From: Panonychus citri
Taxonomy: Eukaryota > Arthropoda > Arachnida > Trombidiformes > Tetranychidae
Length of the DNA stretch: 64,000 bases
Assembly: GCF_014898815.1 (NCBI RefSeq)
Contig: NW_026515406.1
Span: 2,108,001-2,172,000, forward strand
Direction: 5' to 3'
Positions 23,357 through 35,690 of the stretch are shown one piece after another (within the stretch, counting starts at the first letter, position 1; each line of letters begins with the position of its first letter). The notes under the pieces were generated by a model. It was not told the DNA's origin and ran no database searches. It saw nothing but the letters and a program-made list of their open reading frames with translations. Made by a program: the position numbers and the translations under genes.

Positions 23357-26300
23357 CATAAAATGTTAATATATATTGGCTTAATTATGCTAACGATTTG
23401 AGAGAAAAAAATTAATTTTCAACAAATTAATTGGTAAAGTTTATGATAATGGGAAGGAGAATTTTGGAATGTTATTATATGTTTTTCTGACTAATTAAAT
23501 TACGCTGAATCTGCGTATATACATATCATGAGTGACAGATCAATAGTTATCAAGTTATCACTGATTTTTATGTATTTAGGCGGGAATGAGGTAAATTCAT
23601 GTTCTACGTTGATTGAAGTTAAACTATCAACTTTTGTTGAATCAAAAGTGATTGGGTAGATTGAGAAGGTTAAATAACGTCGGTCTATTGTTTTAAAATG
23701 TTAATATATATTGGCTTAATTATGCTAACGATTTGAGAGAAAAAAATTAATTTTCAACAAATTAATTGGTAAAGTTTATGATAATGGGAAGGAGAATTTT
23801 GGAATGTTATTATGTTTTTCTGACTAATTAAATTACGCTGAATCTGCCAATATACATATCATGAGTGACAGATCAATAGTTATCAAGTTATCACTGATTT
23901 TATGTATTTAGGCGGGAATGAGGTAAATTCATGTTCTACGTTGATTGAAGTTAAACTATCAACTTTTGTTGAATCAAAAGTGATTGGGTAGATTGAGAAG
24001 GTTAAATAACGTCGGTCTATTGTTTTAAAATGTTAATATATATTGGCTTAATTATGCTAACGATTTGAGAGAAAAAATTAATTTTCAACAAATTAATTGG
24101 TAAAGTTTATGATAATGGGAAGGAGAATTTTGAATGTTATTATATGTTTTCTGACTAATTAAATTACGCTGAATCTGCCAATATACATATCATGAGTGAC
24201 AGATCAATAGTTATCAAGTTATCACTGATTTTTATGTATTTAGGGGAATGAGGTAAATTCATGTTCTACGTTGATTGAAGTTAAACTATCAACTTTTGTT
24301 GAATCAAAAGTGATTGGGTAGATTGAGAAGGTTAAATAACGTCGGTCTATTGTTTTAAAATGTTAATATATATTGGCTTAATTATGCTAACGATTTGAGA
24401 GAAAAAAATTAATTTTCAACAAATTAATTGGTAAAGTTTATGATAATGGGAAGGAGAATTTTGGAATGTTATTATATGTTTTTCTGACTAATTAAATTAC
24501 GCTGAATCTGCCAATATACATATCATGAGTGACAGATCAATAGTTATCAAGTTATCACTGATTTTTATGTATTTAGGCGGGAATGAGGTAAATTCATGTT
24601 CTACGTTGATTAGTTAAACTATCAACTTTTGTTGAATCAAAAGTGATTGGGTAGATTGAGAAGGTTAAATAACGTCGGTCTATTGTTTTAAAATGTTAAT
24701 ATATATTGGCTTAATTATGCTAACGATTTGAGAGAAAAAAATTAATTTTCAACAAATTAATTGGTAAAGTTTATGATAAGGAAGGAGAATTTTGGAATGT
24801 TATTATGTTTTTCTGACTAATTAAATTACGCTGAATCTGCATATACATATCATGAGTGACAGATCAATAGTTATCAAGTTATCACTGATTTTTATGTATT
24901 TAGGCGGGAATGAGGTAAATTCATGTTCTACGTTGATTGAAGTTAAACTATCAACTTTTGTTGAATCAAAAGTGATTGGGTAGATTGAGAAGGTTAAATA
25001 ACGTCGGTCTATTGTTTTAAAATGTTAATATATATTGGCTTAATTATGCTAACGATTTGAGAGAAAAAAATTAATTTTCAACAAATTAATTGGTAAAGTT
25101 TATGATAGGAAGGAGAAGGGAATGTTATTATATCTGACTAATTAAATTGAATCTGCCAATATACATATACATGAGTGACAGATCAATAGTTATCAAGTTA
25201 TCACTGATTTTTATGTATTTAGGCGGAATGAGGTAAATTCATGTTCTACGTTGATTGAAGTTAAACTATCAACTTTTGTTGAATCAAAAGTGATTGGGTA
25301 GATTGAGAAGGTTAAATAACGTCGGTCTATTGTTTTAAAATGTTAATATATATTGGCTTAATTATGCTAACGATTTGAGAGAAAAATTAATTTTCAACAA
25401 ATTAATTGGTAAAGTTTATGATAATGGAAGGAGAATTTTGGAATGTTATTATATGTTTTTCTGACTAATTAAATTACGCTGAATCTGCCAATATACATAT
25501 CATGAGTGACAGATCAATAGTTATCAAGTTATCACTGATTTTATGTATTTAGGCGGGAATGAGGTAAATTCATGTTCTACGTTGATTGAAGTTAAACTAT
25601 CAACTTTGTTGAATCAAAAGTGATTGGGTAGATTGAGAAGGTTAAATAACGTCGGTCTATTGTTTTAAAATGTTAATATATATTGGCTTAATTATGCTAA
25701 CGATTTGAGAGAAAAAATTAATTTTCAACAAATTAATTGGTAAAGTTTATGATAATGGAAGGAGAATTTTGGAATGTTATTATATGTTTTCTGACTAATT
25801 AAATTACGCTGAATCTGCCAATATACATATCATGAGTGACAGATCAATAGTTATCAAGTTATCACTGATTTTTATGTATTTAGCGGGAATGAGGTAAATT
25901 CATGTTCTACGTTGATTGAAGTTAAACTATCAACTTTTGTTGAATCAAAAGTGATTGGGTAGATTGAGAAGGTTAAATAACGTCGGTCTATTGTTTTAAA
26001 ATGTTAATATATATTGGCTTAATTATGCTAACGATTTGAGAGAAAAAAATTAATTTTCAACAAATTAATTGGTAAAGTTTATGATAATGGGAAGGAGAAT
26101 TTTGGAATGTTATTATATGTTTTCTGACTAATTAAATTACGCTGAATCTGCGTATATACATATCATGAGTGACAGATCAATAGTTATCAAGTTATCACTG
26201 ATTTTTATGTATTTAGGCGGGAATGAGGTAAATTCATGTTCTACGTTGATTGAAGTTAAACTATCAACTTTGTTGAATCAAAAGTGATTGGGTAGATTGA

Positions 26301-29300
26301 GAAGGTTAAATAACGTCGGTCTATTGTTTTAAAATGTTAATATATATTGGCTTAATTATGCTAACGATTTGAGAGAAAAATTAATTTTCAACAAATTAAT
26401 TGGTAAAGTTTATGATAATGGGAAGGAGAATTTTGGAATGTTATTATATGTTTTCTGACTAATTAAATTACGCTGAATCTGCTATACATATCATGAGTGA
26501 CAGATCAATAGTTATCAAGTTATCACTGATTTTATGTATTTAGGCGGGAATGAGGTAAATTCATGTTCTACGTTGATTGAAGTTAAACTATCAACTTTTG
26601 TTGAATCAAAAGTGATTGGGTAGATTGAGAAGGTTAAATAACGTCGGTCTATTGTTTTAAAATGTTAATATATATTGGCTTAATTATGCTAACGATTTGA
26701 GAGAAAAAAATTAATTTTCAACAAATTAATTGGTAAAGTTTATGATAATGGGAAGGAGAATTTTGGAATGTTATTATATGTTTTCTGACTAACTAAATTA
26801 CGCTGAATCTGCGTATACATATCATGAGTGACAGATCAATAGTTATCAAGTTATCACTGATTTTTATGTATTTAGGCGGGAATGAGGTAAATTCATGTTC
26901 TACGTTGATTGAAGTTAAACTATCAACTTTGTTGAATCAAAAGTGATTGGGTAGATTGAGAAGGTTAAATAACGTCGGTCTATTGTTTTAAAATGTTAAT
27001 ATATATTGGCTTAATTATGCTAACGATTTGAGAGAAAAATTAATTTTCAACAAATTAATTGGTAAAGTTTATGATAATGGAAGGAGAATTTTGGAATGTT
27101 ATTATATGTTTTCTGACTAATTAAATTACGCTGAATCTGCCAATATACATATCATGAGTGACAGATCAATAGTTATCGTTATCACTGATTTTTATGTATT
27201 TAGGCGGAATGAGGTAAATTCATGTTCTACGTTGATTGAAGTTAAACTATCAACTTTTGTTGAATCAAAAGTGATTGGGTAGATTGAGAAGGTTAAATAA
27301 CGTCGGTCTATTGTTTTAAAATGTTAATATATATTGGCTTAATTATGCTAACGATTTGAGAGAAAAAAATTAATTTTCAACAAATTAATTGGTAAAGTTT
27401 ATGATAATGGGAAGGAGAATTTTGGAATGTTATTATATGTTTTTCTGACTAATTAAATTACGCTGAATCTGCGTATATACATATCATGAGTGACAGATCA
27501 ATAGTTATCAAGTTATCACTGATTTTTATGTATTTAGGCGGGAATGAGGTAAATTCATGTTCTACGTTGATTGAAGTTAAACTATCAACTTTTGTTGAAT
27601 CAAAAGTGATTGGGTAGATTGAGAAGGTTAAATAACGTCGGTCTATTGTTTTAAAATGTTAATATATGGCTTAATTATGCTAACGATTTGAGAGAAAAAT
27701 TAATTTTCAACAATTAATTGGTAAAGTTTATGATAATGGGAAGGAGAATTTGGAATGTTATATTTTTCTGACTAATTAAATTACGCTGAATCTGCCAATA
27801 TACATATCATGAGTGACAGATCAATAGTTATCAAGTTATCACTGATTTTATAGGCGGGAATGAGGTAAATTCATTCTACGTTGATTGAAGTTAAACTATC
27901 AACTTTTGTTGAATCAAAAGTGATTGGGTAGATTGAAGGTTAAATAACGTCGGTCTATTGTTTTAAAATGTTAATATATATTGGCTTAATTATGCTAACG
28001 ATTTGAGAGAAAAAATTAATTTTCAACAAATTAATTGGTAAAGTTTATGATAATGGGAAGGAGAATTTTGGAATGTTATTATATGTTTTCTGACTAATTA
28101 AATTACGCTGAATCTGCCAATATACATCATCAGTGACAGATCAATAGTTATCAAGTTATCACTGATTTTATGTATTTAGGCGGAATGAGGTAAATTCATG
28201 TTCTACGTTGATTGAAGTTAAACTATCAACTTTGTTGAATCAAAAGATTGGGTAGATTGAGAAGGTTAAATAACGTCGGTCTATTGTTTTAAAATGTTAA
28301 TATATATTGGCTTAATTATGCTAACGATTTGAGAAAAAATTAATTTTCAACAAATTAATTGGTAAAGTTTATGATAATGGAAGGAGAATTTGGAATGTTA
28401 TTATATGTTTTCTGACTAATTAAATTACGCTGAATCTGCCAATATACATATCATGAGTGACAGATCAATAGTTATCAAGTTATCACTGATTTTATGTATT
28501 TAGGCGGGAATGAGGTAAATTCATGTTCTACGTTGATTGAAGTTAAACTATCAACTTTTGTTGAATCAAAAGTGATTGGGTAGATTGAGAATTAAATAAC
28601 GTCGGTCTATTGTTTTAAAATGTTAATATATATTGGCTTAATTATGCTAACGATTTGAGAGAAAAATTTTCAACAAATTAATTGGTAAAGTTTATGATAA
28701 TGGGAAGGAGAATTTTGGAATGTTATTATATGTTTTCTGACTAATTAAATTACGCTGAATCGTATATACATATCATGAGTGACAGATCAATAGTTATCAA
28801 GTTATCACTGATTTTATGTATTTAGGCGGGAATGAGGTAAATTCATGTTCTACGTTGATTGAAGTTAAACTATCAACTTTTGTTGAATCAAAAGTGATTG
28901 GGTAGATTGAGAAGGTTAAATAACGTCGGTCTATTGTTTTAAAATGTTAATATATATTGGCTTAATTATGCTAACGATTTGAGAGAAAAATTAATTTTCA
29001 ACAAATTAATTGGTAAAGTTTATGATAATGGGGAGAATTTTGGAATGTTATTATATGTTTTCTGACTAATTAAATTACGCTGAATCTGCGTATATACATA
29101 TCATGAGTGACAGATCAATAGTTATCAAGTTATCACTGATTTTTATGTATTTAGGCGGGAATGAGGTAAATTCATGTTCTACGTTGATTGAAGTTAAACT
29201 ATCAACTTTTGTTGAATCAAAAGTGATTGGGTAGATTGAGAAGGTTAAATAACGTCGGTCTATTGTTTTAAAATGTTAATATATATTGGCTTAATTATGC

Positions 29301-29668
29301 TAACGATTTGAGAGAAAAAAATTAATTTTCAACAAATTAATTGGTAAAGTTTATGATAATGGGAAGGAGAATTTTGGAATGTTATTATATGTTTTTCTGA
29401 CTAATTAAATTACGCTGAATCTGCCAATATACATATCATGAGTGACAGATCAATAGTTATCAAGTTATCACTGATTTTATGTATTTAGGCGGGAATGAGG
29501 TAAATTCATGTTCTACGTTGATTGAAGTTAAACTATCAACTTTTGTTGAATCAAAAGTGATTGGGTAGATTCATTGGCTTAAATATATGCTAACGATTTG
29601 AGAGAAAAAATTAATTTTCAACAAATTAATTGGTAAAGTTTATGATAATGGGAAGGAGAATTTTTGGA
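23357..29668. repeat. Satellite array 2, ~331-bp unit, about 19 copies
   Basis: Same unit and orientation as array 1. It starts at AAATGTTAATATATATTGGC, about 20 bp upstream of the RepHel first ATG, and ends within a unit at AATGGGAAGGAGAATTTTT, about 30 bp from the stop of family member 5. That is the same position in the unit where array 1 ends. Variation between units is mostly short deletion; one nearly complete unit lacks scattered small blocks (about 25,100-25,160). Confidence 0.97.
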
Positions 29669-29697
29669 TATTTTTTTTCATATTTTCATATCAATTT

Positions 29698-30039
29698 TCA
29701 GCAGACTGTTTGATTATTGTAGTTTACATATATGAAGATCACGTCGAAAACAAAAGTGAATAACTGAGAGTCCAATTCGATTTCAGATAGCTCGTAGCGT
29801 TCAGTATACAATAGATTAGCTTGCAGATAGCTTAAAACATTTTCCATGATCCAATAACCACTGTCGTTAATAAAAAACACAACATTTCCATGGTCAGTAT
29901 CGCAAGTTTGCTTAACTTTACAGTACGAATATTTCATTGCCAAAATACCGTTATCATCTACACCTAGATATTCCAAAATTTCTCGCTCACTGCAGATCAA
30001 ATTCCACATTTCGTAAAATAGTTTCAATAATGAATATTC
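29698..30039 (-). CDS. Helitron-block small protein family, member 5 (terminal exon)
   Basis: A phase-0 exon after a GTTTTTCATAG acceptor at 30,040, open for 113 codons. Family signature: LFYEMWNLICSEREILEYLGVDD, then VVFFINDSGYWIMENVLSYL, and SEIELDSQLFTFVFDVIFIY. After the family core it adds VNYNNQTVC before the stop; a GTAAAC just after FIY would also work as a donor. Only 210 bp separate it from member 6, leaving little room for a separate promoter and first exon. Function unknown. Confidence 0.55.
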   Translation of the reverse strand, partial: EYSLLKLFYEMWNLICSEREILEYLGVDDNGILAMKYSYCKVKQTCDTDHGNVVFFINDSGYWIMENVLSYLQANLLYTERYELSEIELDSQLFTFVFDVIFIYVNYNNQTVC

Positions 30040-30249
30040 CTATGAAAAACAGAATATATTAGCTAACTATCGTGTGCATTAGTTGAGAATAGATAAAGAT
30101 TGCTATCATGATATACTATAAATTGTTATATATAAACATAAGAAGTTGATGAATCTTTCATCATTTAAATTGCTGATTTTACTTTCTCAGTTTCTATTTC
30201 ATCGTAAAATTAGAATTAAAGTACTTTAGCGAAAGGTTCACACTACTAT
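30040..30249. other. Spacer between members 5 and 6
   Basis: 210 bp of AT-rich sequence that would have to contain the member 6 3' UTR and any promoter and first exon of member 5. No strong donor after an ATG is seen. Confidence 0.4.
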
Positions 30250-30673
30250 TCAAAAACTAAGAGAACCGTATAATATTATTATATTTTCCATGAACTTGTA
30301 AACTTCAATGTCGAACTCAATTGGATCTTCGAGGTATTGTATAGACAATGTAATTGTCTGGTCAATATAGTATTTGATATTTTGTAGATTCCAATAGATA
30401 ATATTATTGTTAATGAAAACGACTTCATGAAAATTTGCTTCACTGGTAACAGCAGGGCGTTGGTGTGTATAAAAGTAGGTGAAAACTTTAGTATCTCCAA
30501 CACCAAGTGCCATCATAAAGCGGCTATCATTAAGGATTTCTTCCCATTTTTTCAGAATATAACACAACTCGGATAACTCCTGTGATAATTTAAGCAAAAT
30601 ATTCAAAATCAGAATCGATATAGAACTTATCGTTCTTGTTGAAAAAAAGATAATTTACATCAAAATTTTGCAT
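30250..30673 (-). CDS. Helitron-block small protein family, member 6, two-exon model
   Basis: The terminal exon (30,579-30,250, 109 codons) opens in phase 0 after an ATTATCACAG acceptor. Family signature: LKKWEEILNDSRFMMALGVGD, VVFINNNIIYWNLQNIKYYI, and IEFDIEVYKFMENIIILY. This member has the most plausible first exon: 30,673-30,659 encodes MQNFD and ends in phase 0 at donor GTAAAT, giving a 79-nt intron and a 114-residue protein. The candidate ATG lies just outside the CT minisatellite. Core similarity to member 5 is highest in the VVF(F)IN-D/N-YW block, so the two may be recent tandem duplicates. Function unknown. Confidence 0.55.
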
Positions 30674-30689
30674 GTTATTCGTTACAACA

Positions 30690-31810
30690 CTTTACATGAT
30701 AAGCTCTTTCATCTCTTTCTATCTCTCTCTCTCTTTTCTTTCTCTCATCTCTCTTTATTTCTCTCATCTCTCTTTCTTTCTCTCATCTCTTTCTTTCTCT
30801 CATCTCTCTCTTTTCCTCATCTCTCTCTTTTTCTCATCTCTTTCTTTCTCTCATCTCTTTCTTTCTCTCATCTCTCTCTTTTTCTCATCTCTTTCTTTTT
30901 CTCATCTCTTTATTTCTCTCATCTCTTTATTTCTCTCATCTCATTCTTTCTCTCATCTCTCTTTATTTCTCTCATCTCTCTTTCTCTCATCTCTTTCTTT
31001 CTCTCATCTCTCTTTATTTCTCTCATCTCTTTCTTTCTCTCATCTCTTTCTTTCTCTCATCTCTTTATTTCTCTCATCTCTTTCTTTCTCTCATCTCTCT
31101 TTATTTCTCTCATCTCTCTTTCTCTCATCTCTTTCTTTCTCTCATCTCTTTCTTTCTCTCATCTTTCTTCTCTCTCATCTCTTTATTTCTCATCTCTCTT
31201 TCTCTCTTCCTTTCTCTCATCTTCTTTCTCTCTCATCTCTTTCTTTCTCTCATCTCTTTCTTTCTCATCTCTTTTATTTCATCTCTTTCTCTCATCTCTT
31301 TCTTTCTCTCTCATCTCTTTCTTTCTCTCATCTCTTTCTTTCTCTCATCTCTTTCTTTCTCTCATCTCTCTTTCTTTCTCTCATCTCTCTTTCTCTCATC
31401 TCTTCTTTCTCTCATCTCTTTCTTTCTCTCATCTCTTTCTTTCTCTCATCTCTTTCTTTCTCTCATCTCTCTTTATTTCTCTCATCTCTCTTTCTCTCAT
31501 CTCTCTTTCATTCCCCTTCTCTCATCTCTCTTTCTCTCATCTCTCTATTCTCTCATCTCCTTTCTCATCTCTCTCTCCTCATCTCTTTCTTTCTCTCATC
31601 TCTTCTTCTCTCATCTTTTTCCTCTCATCTCTTTCTTTCTCTCATCTCTTTCTTTCTCTCATCTCTTTCTTTCTCTCATCTCTTTGTTTCTCTCATCTCT
31701 CTTTCTTTCTCTCATCTCTTTGTTTCTCTCATCTCTTTCTTTCTCTCACCTCTCTCACTTTCATTCATCTCTTTTTTTCTCTCTCTCTATTAGTCTCTTT
31801 TTCTCCACAT
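30690..31810. repeat. CT-rich minisatellite (CTCTTTCTTTCTCTCAT units)
   Basis: About 1.1 kb of near-pure pyrimidine on the plus strand built from imperfect 13- to 17-bp units of TCTCATCTCTTTCTT type. The long Ser/Leu/Phe open frames through it arise from the absence of A/G and are not genes. Confidence 0.97.
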
Positions 31811-34266
31811 CTAATTGCGAGTAAGTGAAAAAAACTCAACATCAACACAGGAAAATAATGAGAAAAAAAGAGAAAGTTTCACTTTTGTTTTTTGTTTTTT
31901 TCTGTCTTTTGCATCTACTTGATTCTTTTCTGTATGAGATCGCGGCAATTTTCTGGTGTCTAGTCTTTCACTTGTTGTTATATATTCAGAAACATGAACA
32001 GAACTCAAGTCCCATGAAGAAAAAGAAAAAATCTGATTATTTCTTTTGTTGTTTTTTTCTTGTCACTCATCTTTCTATCATTTTCTAATTATGTACCTTC
32101 ATTACCAGAAAGAGAAAAGAGAAAGAATTAGATAAACAACTAAGTAATGGCCAAAATTTTTTCAAGCTTACATTTGCCTTGATTGATAGAAAACTTTAGA
32201 TGCTTGATTAACAAATTTAGTATAATTAGAGAGGTTAGATAATAAGCTTTAACATGGTACATAAATAATCAATTTATGATGATCAGTTTAATTACAATTA
32301 AATTATATCTAAAGTGAAAGAATTTTTGTTTTTCGATCTTTTTATTCGGAGGTCATTTTTTCGATGAATATTGAACTTTCGAAGATTAAAATTAAAACAA
32401 AATATTCTTTGGATTTTTGATCTACTATTGAATAAATTTGAACAATTAAAACGATCAAATTTCAAATTCAAATTTTATTCAAATTAAATTAATATTCAAT
32501 TGATTTGAATTCAACTTGATTTGAGCTCAAAATCAAAGAATCGGGAATCAACTAATCGAGCTTGGTAAAACAACCTTTAAGTCTAAACTCGGAATCGGGC
32601 TGATCTCAGGATTATTTGATTACTGATTTTAATTACGGTTGGTGAATACGGGCCTTAATCAAAAAATCATTTACCATAAAGACCCGATTCACCATTGAAG
32701 AGACATTGTCTATGGAGATTTTTACATGAAAATTGATTCTAAATCAAGAACTTCAAGAAAATCAGGTCTTTATGGTAAATGATTTTTTGGTTAAATGATC
32801 ATTTTATAATGATTAGTTTAATCAGAATTAAATTATATTCAAATATGGAATTTTTGTTTTCGGTCTTTTTTATCGGGAGGTCATTTTTTTCCGAAGAATA
32901 TCATGATGAATTAATGAATAATGAAATGCTAACAATAAATAGATGCAAATGATTAGCAAATTGTAAGATGAATAACTAAAGAATTAAAGGTTCATGATAT
33001 CGATCATTATTTGTACAAATTAGCTAGAAAATTTCAAATTTTAAGAATCTGAGCAAATATTGAATAAATTTGTACAATTGAAACGATCGATTTATTTATC
33101 AAAAATCTGGAGTTTTCTAACAATCAAGCGAAATATAGCTCCAAAGAATATTGGATATTACTTAGTTGTTTAACTAATATTCAATTATTGTAATGACATT
33201 GCGAATTAAATTCGCTAGTTTCAAATCACAGCAATTCAACTCATCTCATGTTAATATAATCATCACGAAACTGAAAGGTTATAAAAAACAAATGACTTAT
33301 TGTTTATAACTGAGAGTCTAGTAATTATAATCAATATGATGCTGTGAGTAACTGATTACTATTTAAATTATTAGTAAAGATTAACTTTTAGCTTCTTATT
33401 AACAATGAGATTGATCAATTGTACATCGTTGATTTGATTGTTCAACCTTCAAGTTATTTGTAGTAATTTAAATCATCAGGACTAATTTTTATCCATTTTC
33501 TGATTATAATTTAAAACATCATCATCTTGATTGTAAAGGTTTAGACTGATAAACAAAAAACAGTTCAATTAAAAGTCATTAATGATTAAGTAAATGACCA
33601 ACAGCAATTAAGTTGATAAACAGTTAAATTGTTAACTGTTGCTTAACTGTTTGCTTTGTTGATTGTCATGATTATCTTGACGGATTCAATTGTTGCCTGT
33701 TTGTGACAATTTAGTTGATAATTATTATTATTATGGTAACTAAAATAATGATGACAAATGATTAAGGATATGATTAAAAAATCTGTTCAGTCCACAATTA
33801 ATTAACATGATTATTTTGTTTTCTTAATCTTGATCATGAGATTAACAGTTTAGGATTAATATCTGAACAAAAAAAAGTTTAATCATCTTTTTGATTTCCT
33901 TCAAAAGCCACAGAAATCCTCATCATCTTAATCACTTTAATCAAATTTAAACATCATCACTGAAACTGGCAGAAGGATTTATCATAAAATTTGATCACCT
34001 TCGCCTTTTCCGTTTCTCAATCAATTGATTGAGTGACTTGATTGACTGATGAATTGCTGTTGAATTTTGTTTGTTACCAGGAAAAAAAATTGTCAATTAT
34101 TAATTGTAATTGTCTGGATAAGACGAAATCAGGATGATAATAATTTAAAAAAAGAGTTGTCATAATATGAAAATTGTTGATTGTGATCAGCTTTTTCTTA
34201 TTCTTATCCTTGAAACAGAAATTTATCAATAACTGTTTGTTATTTTTTGCTCAAATAATGTTATAC
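31811..34266. other. Intergenic with inverted and direct repeats
   Basis: No gene recognised. It contains a 26-bp inverted repeat (32,659-32,684 and 32,765-32,790, one mismatch, 80-bp loop) flanked by a ~90-bp direct repeat (about 32,270-32,365 and 32,805-32,900). Confidence 0.5.
32659..32790. repeat. Inverted repeat, 26-bp arms
   Basis: Arm 1 reads CAAAAAATCATTTACCATAA then AGACC; arm 2 is its reverse complement. With the surrounding direct repeats it may be a small nonautonomous element that inserted in, or was copied with, a duplicated sequence. Confidence 0.75.
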
Positions 34267-35494
34267 CTTGATAATCATCACCATAATCAAGTTAATTGTA
34301 AGCTACTTGTTGGTTAGTAAAGCTAAACTTGACCAGAATTATATTATAAATAGAGGTTAATGATAGCATCACAATTGAAGGGCATTTCCATTAACTAAAT
34401 TTTTGTAACCAATATGATCAATCTGAGTTATGATGAGGTTTATATTAAAATATTATCTAATCATCACTACAAATAGACTACTTGTTAGTTAAATGAAAAG
34501 CTCAGTGAAAGCTACGGCAAAAAGTTAATGGAAAAGGTGAAGCTCGGTTATTTTTCACAATCAGTTGACATTTAACCAACATTCACCGAGTTAATTACCT
34601 TTTCCAGTTAATGGAAAAACCCTTTAATTTGACTCGGTGCATAGGTTAGATAAATAAATTCAAACTGAATAACTAATTGATTCATCATCTTCATTAATTA
34701 AGTAAATATCTATAGCAAAATAAACTTACAATGGTTATTGTTGACATTTTTCTCGAACCAAAAATTTGCGATTGGAATTAAACCTTAAAGAAGATGCAAT
34801 GAAAAATTAGCTCTGTACTAATAAACATATAAGAAAACTTACAGAATTAATTGTTGACAATTTATTCAAATTTTTAACTTGAACTTGAGTTCGGGATATT
34901 CACCACCTTAACAATTTCAAATCAATGACAATTAAGTTAATTAATATATTGTTACATCTAAAAATAAATGAAATGATGAAAAACTTACAATAGGTAAAAA
35001 GCACAAACTATTATCAGAGCCGTTGATTCCTTGCGGAAGATTAATTCTGATTATCAACTATACGTTATTATTTTAAAACACAATTTAAATTTTAACGTGA
35101 TCGATTTACCGAAAAAATTGCAATTGAATCAAATTAGGGATTGTGAAGACAATTTTGACATCAAAAAAAGAAGAATATTAAATTTACTAATTGCAATCAA
35201 TTAATTAACCTTATCCCTTAAAAGCTTAATTTTAATTTACAATTTTTCATTTACAACATTCAAATATCCTAACACAAATTTATGTTGACCCAAAGCCATT
35301 TTAATGTTTATAAACATATATTTCAAGTCAAATTAGACCAAGAAATCAACTAAATGTAGAAATTACCTGAGAAGAAAGAGAGAGAGAAGCAGGTAGAGAG
35401 AGAGAGAGAAAAAGAGAAAAAGAGAAAAAGAGAAAGAGAGAGATGAGAGAAATAGAGAAATAAAGAGAAAGAGAAAAAAAAGTAAAGAAAAAGA

Positions 35495-35690
35495 AAAGTT
35501 TCAAGAACATTACGAATCTTATCTAATGTAACATCAATTTCGATCCTTTCGATGTTAATTTTTCATTCTCATCTTCTTCTCCTTCATCACCATCAGTGTA
35601 AATTAGATCAAAACCATTTACAACCGAATTTAGTTGATCATTTGAAAGATTAATTTGTGGTAACGGTTAAGTATCACCTCAGATCGTGTT
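35495..35690 (-). pseudogene. Stray fragment of the GABP-alpha-like N-terminal exon
   Basis: The minus strand matches the start of the GABP-alpha-like coding exon seen at 45,130-45,330 (acidic YTDGDEGEEDE stretch, then sequence leading to the OST domain). It is interrupted by stops and is cut off by a GA-rich tract (35,380-35,500). It is a truncated extra copy, itself duplicated at 40,470-40,670. Confidence 0.75.

Noticed and set aside
11395..29668. CRISPR-like array of repeats
   Set aside because: Units of ~331 bp are wholly conserved, with no short repeat/unique spacer pattern; this is eukaryotic satellite DNA.
30668..31828. Open frames of 370-386 codons in the CT-rich minisatellite
   Set aside because: Pyrimidine-only sequence lacks stop codons by composition; the translation is pure Ser/Leu/Phe/His repetition.
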